Source: Blasia pusilla (taxonomy: Eukaryota; Marchantiophyta; Marchantiopsida; Blasiales). From it: a DNA stretch of 64,000 nt. The stretch spans positions 27,032,001 through 27,096,000 of the forward strand of contig CM114273.1 in the NCBI GenBank assembly GCA_050084515.1, in the 5' to 3' direction. The notes under the pieces were generated by a model that was given only the letters and a program-made list of their open reading frames with translations, was not told where the DNA came from and did no database searches. The stretch's first letter is position 1. Each line of letters opens with the position of its first letter. The translations under genes were made by a program, and so were the position numbers. Positions 56,400 through 64,000 of the stretch are shown here, one piece after another.

Positions 56400-57950
56400 A
56401 AGCTCATATTGATATCTCTAACAACTAAATCGTTTCTTAACATCTCAAACTTATTTCTTAACAATGCCTTTCTAAAGACATAAATAATTTGCTAATCTGA
56501 TTTGCCCAAGATCAATTTCTCTTCCGAGCAGTTTCTCTCTGATAAAATGGGGGTGCACATGAATAAACTTTGTTCGAGCATAAAACACAAGATTATTAGC
56601 AAGCTTGATGCTACTAATATTATTTGTATATGTTACACTAGGTCTTAAGTTATGAATACCAATCTTAACAAATAATCAATAAAGCCATACCGTCTCACAG
56701 ACTACATTGGTTTCTCCTCTAAACTCAAGCTCTGTTGAAGATAAAACAAGTATAGGTTGCTTCTTTGAAATCCAACTTATAACTTCCCTTCCTATGGTGA
56801 AGGAATAACCACATGTAGAGTGTCTATTACATACAATTCATGCCCAATCACGTATCATATGTGAATTCATGTAATTGTAAGCTTGGAGAAGGTTTAAATC
56901 GAAGCCCGGATTGAACATAGAATTTCACATACCGCACAATTCTCCTCACAACATAAAGATAGCTAGGGTTTCCGAGGTGCTTGCATGAACTACCTCACTA
57001 CGTGGACTATGTAGCTTAAGTCTGATCTAGTTATAGTTAGATAGATCAAACTTCCAACCATGCATATGTTTATATTAGAATTTGCAACCAACTCTATTTC
57101 ATCCACTTTTAGTTTCACACTCTAGTCCAACAATGTAGAGATGCGCTTACAAGCCGTTACACCATATTTTGAAAGCGCGTGAAAAACATATTTTCATTGT
57201 AATAATCACATGCTCTCTCCAACCCTAATAAACTTGACACTAAGGAAGTACTTGCATTCTTCTAAGTCCTTAATTAAATCACATTCTGCGAACCCTAAAC
57301 CCTAAACTTTAACTTGACTTGTTGTATCATATCTTTAGTATTCCCAATAATCAAGAGGTCTTCAACATACAAGACAATGATAAGGGTATGGCCTTGTCCT
57401 CTCAAGACAGATAACAAGGAATCAGAATCACAAACCTTAAAGCCAAGCTCTTGTAAGACATATGTAGCTTGCCATACTAAGCTCTTAGAGCTTGCTTAAG
57501 TACTTATAGAGCTTTCTTTAACCTAAATGGGTGGAATGGAAAATCTAGATGCTTATATATCGGTGGTTGAGCCATGTATACTTATATCAAGAATGCCTTC
57601 ATTGAAAAAGGCATTCTTCATGTCCATGTGATGTAGTCTCCAGTTCTTACTCACTTTAATTGCAACCACTATTCTCGTAGTTGCCATCTTTACAACATGG
57701 CTAAATATCTCTTCATAATTGATGTCATATTATTGTGTATAGCCCTTGGCTACTAATCTGACTTTTATATGTTCATTATACCATCTTGATTGCGTTTGAC
57801 TTTGTAAATCTATCTACAACCAATAGGTTCCTTACAAAAGGTATATCAACCACCTCCCAAGTTTGTTAATGTCTTAATGTATCAAGCACTTCCTCCATAA
57901 CTTCAATCCATTCGACCTTACATGCAACTTCTTAAAAAAAACTCGGATCC
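56400..57950 (-). pseudogene. Ty1/copia pol remnant (RT and RNase H)
   Basis: Minus-strand text in broken frames: WIEVMEEVL (57.93 kb), a GYTQ-YDINYEEIF segment, ATTRIVVAIKVSKNWRLHHMDMKNAFFNEG (57.6-57.7 kb; copia RT motif with D-v-k-n-A-F), LSCMLKTSLL (YVDD region decayed), and farther left, RNase H and tail traces (VRYVKFYVQSGLRF at 56.93 kb, a CSNKVYSCAPPFYQRE segment at 56.55 kb). Order and spacing fit copia. Inactive. Confidence 0.75.
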
Positions 57951-58398
57951 TGTTCTTGAAAGACAATCATCATATATGCATGATGTGTTGCAAGGAATCC
58001 TTCATTTATGAATCTATGAATAAGATGTGTGACTCTACTTGATCCATGAAGTTCTTGTTCAGAGGTCGATATCTCTCATATTTGACTTGAGCTCTGACTA
58101 TTGTCAACAGACTAAATACGTAATCTTCTCGACCATGAATTGATATATTTAAAAGAAGAGTACACACACACTATTTTCGTGCCTATTTAGATGAAGTCAT
58201 GTGAGGGTTTCATTGTTATTCCTCGCGCACGGCTTTTGGCTTAAGAGAGAGTCTTGGAAGGCTCGTGATGTACAATGAGTGAAAATTAAGTAAAGCAACC
58301 TAAGAGTGTTTGATATTGGATGTAGCTTCCACACAAAAAGTGAAACACGTTTATCTCGTGTGATTCATATGAGTGATTTTCCAACTTCTTCCAACAAT

Positions 58399-58411
58399 TG
58401 GTATCAAAGCG
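58399..58411 (+). promoter_or_regulatory. Primer-binding site of a copia element
   Basis: TGGTATCAAAGCG, a variant of the tRNA-iMet PBS, sits two bases after an LTR-like end (ttccaaca) and 20 bp before gag. The LTR to its left was not delimited. Confidence 0.8.
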
Positions 58412-58430
58412 CAAGTTAGGAAATTTTGCC

Positions 58431-59410
58431 ATGGCAGGAAAGATTTCCAATGGAAAGCTTGAGGTGGAGAAATTCGATGGGAATTTTTTTTTTGGGTTGT
58501 GACCATTGAAGGTGAGAGACTTGCTGATTTAGTAAGGACTACATAGTGCGTTGGAGAAGAGATCGACGGACAAGACTGTTATAGAGTGGGAGGACATTGA
58601 TTTGAGAATTGTTAGTATAATTTGTTTGAGTCTTGCAAACGAGATTTTGTACAATGTCATGAATGAAGACTCTGCATCCAAGCTGTGGGCAAGGTTAGAG
58701 AGCCTATACATGAGAGAGTCTTTAACAAGTCAAATGTACTTGAAGCAAAAGTTGTATACTCTGCCTATGAAAGAAAGCGGAAATCTGATGGAGCATCTAA
58801 ACATTTTCAATCGAGTCATGTGTGAGCTATCGAGTATGGAGGTAAAGCTAGAAGATGAAGATAAAGCGTTGCCATTGCTAACATCCTTGCCTAGCTCTTT
58901 TGAGCTTCTAGTTACTACTCTATTATGTGATAAAGATACAATAGAGTTGGACGAGGTCACTATAACATTGTTGTCTAATGAGTTTAGAAAGACAACGAGC
59001 AGTGAGGAGAAAAACTCAGAGGCTCTTGTTGCCCAAGGTAGGCCAATTGATAGGAGTCAAAGCAAGGCAAATATAGGTCAAAGTCTCAATCTAGCGGTAG
59101 TAATGTGAAAGGTAAATGTTGGACCTGCGGAAATGTAGGCCACATGAAGAAAGATTGTATAGAGGGCCAAATAAAGGACCCACCAAGGAACATACATAGA
59201 GAAAAAGCTCAGACCTTTGAACAAACTAGTGTAGCAGAGTTAGATGAAGATGATTATGTATTGAGTGTAACTTACGGAAGAGATATCTTCCGTGATGCAT
59301 AGATTATGGATTCTGGTCGCTCTTACCACATGTGTCCTCGCAAAGAATTCTTCAATATATATTGCAACTGGGCTAGTGGAGTTGTCTTGATGGGGAAACC
59401 AAAAGTGTAA
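58431..59410 (+). pseudogene. Ty1/copia Gag, zinc knuckle and protease start, truncated
   Basis: Gag starts MAGKISNGKLEVEKFDG (58431), meets three in-frame stops by about 58536, then runs open as the UBN2-type core (IICLSLANEILYNVM; KLWARLESLYM; a segment with LYTLPMKESGN; LPLLTSLPSSFELLVTTLL) to 59107. After a frameshift the knuckle CWTCGNVGHMKKDC (about 59117-59158) and the protease core IMDSGRSYHMCP (about 59306) follow, where the usual DSGA is DSGR. No integrase or RT follows on this strand. Confidence 0.88.
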
Positions 59411-61174
59411 AACTAGAGTACCTCCAATTTTTTTTAAGGAATACCATGCAAAAGAGGAAGCTTATAGACAATGTTACCATCATAAGGTGAGGGCATTTTG
59501 TTCACTTTGAGGTGTTGGAAATCCGATAGGGGTAGAGCCAAAAGGGAATGGATATCTCGTATGAGAAGAAGATTTTCATATGCAGAGATTACACCTCCAC
59601 TTGAAGTTTGAGTTAATTCTTTCTCTATGTGATTTATGATTCCAAAAGAAGTCTCAAATCGCTCTTATGTCTACCATGAAATAGATGCAACTTTTAACAT
59701 GCTCTCTGTAGGAAAAGGCAACAAATTTGATTGTACGTAAGCTTGAGTTGAAACTAGAGGGTGTTGTAATTCCTGTGGAATACCATTAACTTGGAAATAT
59801 TCCCCCCTTTGGAAATAAAAAGTGATCCAATCTTGAGAGTGAACCATACTAAAAGGAATATCTTCGGAACTTGGACAAAATCTTTGCTATCCCCAACACC
59901 GAGAAATTCCAAAGATGGAGCAGATTTGTCCATTACATTACAAGATAATTTAATAGAGTCCATCGTTGCCTCCTAATTGACAACTTTTTGAAAAGAAAAG
60001 TGTAAGACAAGAATCAACTTGAAACGAACTTGTACGCAAGTTCGTTTCAAGTTATTAGTTAATCCACTAACTAAATCATTAGTTAATTTTATTAATGATA
60101 TCATGTTCCTTTTCCATTCAAATTAATTTTCCTTCCTCCAAAATATCAAATTTGAAATTACATTTTTTTTAATTTTAACTTCATTCCAAAATTTAAATCT
60201 AATTTCTACTTTCTTCAATCTTAAGGGAGTAATTAAATTTCAATCTTCTAAATAATACCCACATCCCCTAAATAATTTTACCTTTCCATAAAATTTAAAA
60301 AATACTCATTCATTAAATTAATAATTATTTTTAATTAATACAATCATTTTATTCTTCTATTGAAATTATTTTCCCTTTCCATAAAATATGCATTAAGAGA
60401 AAAGATTTCAAACTTGTTGGTATTTTGCCTTATCATCCCACTATTTTATCTTATTGCACATATAGGGTCGTCTATTATAATATAGACAATTGAAGACTAA
60501 TGTACAACTAGTGCCCTACTCTATATAGATTAATCATGCTTAACACAATTTTCTTTAAACTCTTACTAATCTTCAAAGATTTTCTTACTATTGCCATGTG
60601 TCAATTAAACAAACGATCAAAAAAAAAAAAAAAAAAAAGGTATTCAATGAACAAATAAATCTATATTATTGCGGGAGAACCCTTTCTTGGGATGATTTGG
60701 GATTTTGGATAGTGGAGCCATGAGGAGGTATAGGGGGAGAAGACATGGAGGACCATTGAGTGGTTTGTTAGTAACTATTTCAATTTTGCTCCAATCTTTT
60801 CGATCTTGACTCAATTCGTTCATCTTCTAAAGCTTGAACTTTGGGTTATTCTTTTTTCCACTTATGTTGGGGTTTTCCAAAATTATTTGGATCTTTGGAC
60901 CTCCTTCTCTCACAAATGTGGTCATCGACTCTTAAATGCAAAGCTAGACATTGCATTCTTCTTATAGTGCGTCTCTAGGTTACAATCGGTTCAAAGGATT
61001 CCCCTTTCTTTTCTCAATCTTTTGTTACTTGTTGGGCCTAGCATTGCGACTTCGTTCCTTCATACCAATCATCAATCAGTAGCTTTCACTTTCTTCTCAT
61101 ATTCTCTTTTTTGGTGTTTCCAATTTCCTTTGTAACTTTCTCTTGAAGTATTAGTTTTAATTTGTTGTGTTTGG
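59411..61174. other. AT-rich region without assigned gene
   Basis: Contains a perfect 17-bp stem with 4-nt loop at 60016-60053, a 20-base poly-A run near 60619, and a Helitron-like start TCTATATTATTGCGGGAGAA near 60660. No coding domain recognised. Confidence 0.5.
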
Positions 61175-61817
61175 TGTTGTGTGCATACATATCGCTACAC
61201 AACATACATCGTTGTCACCAAACACACACACAAACACGCACGATCTCATGCTAACTCATGGCATCCAAACAGCCAGACAAGAAGTACCAAAATATCTCCA
61301 ATAAATCAAGATCCAATCTCTCTCAACACCATAGCTCTCAAATGTGTGCACTCTCACATGTATCTCTCAATGTCAAACCAAGCCCACTCTCCTAATGAGA
61401 CGCTTGGGTTACACATACAAGGCAAGCAAGACCATAGCTCCATCGCCTCATGCCAAAAGTTTCAACAAAGAAAGAATGAGCTCTCAAGCTCTCTCTCCTT
61501 GAGGTATACCCCTCCCCTCCCCCAAGCTCTCTCAATGGTAACTTATGCTCCCAAGTCACCTCCTTGGCTCTTGACCTGATGTAGGAGGTCAAGGGACACT
61601 TAAAAAAAATAGAAAGTCGACCATATATTCAAAATGGTACTTACCTAAAATAGTAAGTTTCTCAATATGGCCTCAAATAAGCCGAAACAAAGGGAAAACA
61701 TGTTCTCTCAGGTTTCCCAGGGCCTCAGCATGTCATTCTTGACCTCTTGATTCTATCTTCCACTACTCAAAAATGCGCTCTATTAGATCTCACCGATCTA
61801 TCCTAAAAGACGTGACA
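61175..61817 (-). repeat. Solo LTR of the DNMT-gypsy family, inverted
   Basis: The reverse complement starts TGTCACGTCTTTTAGGATAG and ends GCACACAACA, matching 6461-7085 along its length, including the segment starting TGGAGATATTTTGG. TTGGT flanks the right side (61818-61822) and TTGG(T) the left (61171-61175), as a target-site duplication of about 5 bp. No internal retroelement sequence adjoins it. It defines the LTR of the family and shows at least one further past insertion. Confidence 0.8.
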
Positions 61818-63496
61818 TTGGTCTTATTATGACTTTTTTGGAGAGCTTGTTCTTTTCATATCAAGTGTGTTTGCTAATTTATCTTCGGAAGGGGAAAAGT
61901 AGGTATTGTTTAAACTTTTATGAAAGGTTGAAATTATTTAGAGAGTGGGGCATCATTCCTATTTTAATTGAAGAATGGAATTATTTTTAAAAGTGAAATG
62001 ATATTACTCTTTTAAGATTTGAGAAGATGGAAATTATATTTATATTTTAAAATAAAAATATTTCTAAATTATAATAAAAATCATTTTCGTACGCAAGCAC
62101 GAGCATGCTAATTAGTCTTACTAATTCTCACCATGAAATGAATCACCGATAACAAATGTACTATTAATATAAGTGGAAGAGAGCTTATGCAAATGCTAAC
62201 CATAAAATTTGAACATATGAGCGGATGCGATGAGCTAACCCTACAAACTACCCTATTGTTAACACTACAAAACCAACAATTATGCCTATCCAACTCTATG
62301 AAACCCAAAAAGCTACCTCTTGAGTTGTCACCATATGTGTCACATGGGTGATATGTTGTATCTTTGTGGCTAACACAAGGCAAGAAATAATCCTACCATG
62401 AAGTAATATATGGACCATGCGTTATATGGTGGTCAATGAGTAAGATTCCTCTCCTCAAGCAACACTTTTCAAACTTGGGTGGGATGACCTAAAGGATGCA
62501 ATTCGGCTCTGATTGGTGAAGTGGCTCATATACACTAATCAGTATGAAGAATATAAAACCACAATATGACAATGTTAAATAATGTGACATGATGAAACAA
62601 TTGAAATGGCACCTAGCACATGAGTGGAATAGATGCATCTAGGCTAGTCTATGCCCTGACATGGTGTGAGTGACTATCACCAACTCTCCATGGCGACAGT
62701 TAGGCCCAACCCAACTTGACATGAAATTGATAATCAATGACCGTAGCTGATTCTCCCTAAAATATCACAGCCAATCACAAATTGTGGATGGATGTTCATT
62801 TTACTGTAATGTGTGACTCCAAGAAAGAGTAGCCATACAAGGGCCATGAAAATTCCATAGAGGGTGATTGAAGTGTGACTTGAGGACTCTCCCAAATCAA
62901 CAGGTTGGAACCTTCACACATAAGAGTCTTTGAGTCTCATTGAGGCATTTGAGGAATTCATCATCACGAGTTCAAGGCATTCACACAAGCAGGAAAAGAA
63001 ATTTTTTGAACCGTTTGCAAATAAATAGGGTAGACATCAACGCACTCCATGCACAATTCAGAGTTGACAAAGTAATCAAATGAGTGGTTAACTGGGCATT
63101 TGATGTCCCCAAGAGCCCAAAAGGGCCAGAGGACCAAAAGATATACACGGGTAACTTGGTAACTCGTGGGCCTTTTTCGTGTAATCTGTTGAGATCTTGT
63201 AATGTAGGGTGTCTAAACTTTGGCCAACATTTTGTTGGTTCTCATGAGGGGAAATGACGAACAGTTTTCTACTCTACTCTGCTGTAGATCAAGCAACTCA
63301 TGGTACTAGACTAAACTAATTTGAATCAGCTAGAATGGAAACTACGTGGTACTAAGTGGTGATTGTTCTTCCTCTTCTTGTCTTCCTAGTTGACAAAAAA
63401 TCTGCACTCAAGGCATACCATCCAGTAGCTGCAGATGGGCACATCCATTTTGGGGATTTTGACTTCCATGAAAGTTATGTCTTTTCAAGAGTAGAT
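61818..63496. other. Region without assigned gene
   Basis: Only short frames (62108-62383 minus has no recognisable domain). The right end, from about 63200, is probably the 3' flank of the minus-strand gene at 63.5 kb. Confidence 0.4.
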
Positions 63497-63806
63497 CTAA
63501 TCGGTCAATTCCTCCTCCTCCCATTTCTCTTCTACTTCCTCCCATTCATCATCATCCTCACCCTCCTCCCACTCATCCTCGCCTTCATTTGTTTCTTCCT
63601 CATCCTCCTCCTCATCTTCCTCCTCATCTTCCTCCTCATCATAAGTCTCATCCAACTCTTCTTCTGCTCTCATAGCACTAAGAAGTTCAGGAGAAAGTTC
63701 TTCTTCGTAATCAAAACCTGAATCTTGTGCCGGTCTTTCTTCCCCTTCAGGCCAGCCTCGATATAAGATTATTTTCGAAGCTTCCTGAGAGACCAGAGTT
63801 CCCCCA
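63497..63806 (-). CDS. Terminal exon of a gene with an acidic tail, possibly a CRM/YhbY-domain RNA-binding protein (partial)
   Basis: The minus-strand frame reads DATGGTLVSQEASKIILYRGWPEGE, followed by a spacer with DSGFDYEEELSPELLSAMRAEEE and a strongly acidic tail (E/D clusters with W repeats), ending TAG at 63497. The TGG..vs...iilYRG block resembles the last strand of the CRS1-YhbY (CRM) domain, which binds RNA in plant organelle intron splicing and ribosome biogenesis. A possible acceptor lies near 63807-63810 (ctgaag|gatgct). Earlier exons lie right of the window. The CRM reading rests on about 20 residues, so it is tentative. Confidence 0.45.
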
Positions 63807-64000
63807 GTAGCATCCTTCAGTGACAAAGACATATGAGAAGGTGCAGCTGTCAGTTCATCTGATGTTTATAGGTAAGGCCTCCCACACTACCGCTTGAAAG
63901 CAGGAAACAGTGATGAACATCTGCTATATCTGAAGTAAGAAGATAGATTGAAAAGGCAAGACAGGCTAGTCTGAACGCAGAGACGGCTAAAGTAGCAGCC

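Noticed and set aside
57289-57307. Telomere-like CCCTAAA repeats
   Set aside because: Only two units in transposon debris, too few for an interstitial telomere tract; likewise the TTAGGG-like text near 21204.
63356-63721. 121-codon plus-strand hydrophobic frame resembling a membrane protein
   Set aside because: It is the antisense of the acidic (GAG/GAT-rich) tail of the minus-strand exon at 63.5 kb, which accounts for the Leu/Ile/Phe richness.

Overview
The window looks like a repeat-rich nuclear contig from a land plant. The evidence is a plant-type eEF1A gene with one coding intron and a 5'-leader intron, a 12-exon KDO-8-phosphate synthase gene of the plant type, CACTA (En/Spm) transposase genes, Helitron remnants and Ty1/copia and Ty3/gypsy elements. 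A DNMT3-like methyltransferase carried by a retrotransposon would fit a non-angiosperm plant or a streptophyte relative, because DNMT3 is known to be lost from angiosperms. That placement is inference; the species cannot be named from this sequence.

Region by region: 1-6.3 kb is a Ty3/gypsy retrotransposon, cut by the window start. Its single polyprotein frame carries a complete DNMT3-like cytosine-C5 methyltransferase between protease and reverse transcriptase, and ends in a PHD finger behind the integrase. Its LTR region (6.33-7.09 kb) has an odd repeat layout. It is followed by an 800-bp island crowded with AGTCA/TGACT motifs (7.2-8.05 kb) and by a decayed second 3' end of the same family (8.14-8.90 kb). 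A solo LTR of the family lies inverted at 61.2-61.8 kb. 9-13.5 kb is mostly unassigned, with two precise tandem repeats (73 bp and 50 bp units). 13.7-15.9 kb holds the eEF1A gene (minus strand). 16-19.5 kb is AT-rich with Helitron-like termini. 20.8-24.2 kb holds fragments of a non-LTR-like retroelement around a Helitron helicase remnant. 24.6-29.4 kb is a CACTA-type accessory region (minus strand). 30.1-33.2 kb is a truncated gypsy element bounded by two long GA arrays. 35.9-37.4 kb is a broken CACTA TNP2 transposase (plus strand).

Two host genes occupy 40-52 kb on the minus strand. The first is a nine-plus-exon TOPORS-like RING E3 ligase with an RS-rich tail (45.3 to about 40.2 kb). The second is the KDO8P synthase gene (51.99 to 47.84 kb). 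Directly upstream of KDO8P synthase lie two rearranged copies of TOPORS-like exons and 5' leader, so this gene may have taken its 5' region from its neighbour. 52.6-61.8 kb is again transposon debris: Helitron-like repeats, a non-LTR RT, a copia pol remnant (minus) facing a copia gag (plus), and the solo LTR. At 63.5-63.8 kb an acidic-tailed exon, possibly from a CRM/YhbY RNA-binding protein, runs off the right edge.

The most remarkable object is the gypsy element that combines a de novo type DNA methyltransferase with a chromatin-reader finger. Nine in-frame stops in its main frame, each one transition away from a sense codon, suggest that methylation-linked deamination contributed to its decay.
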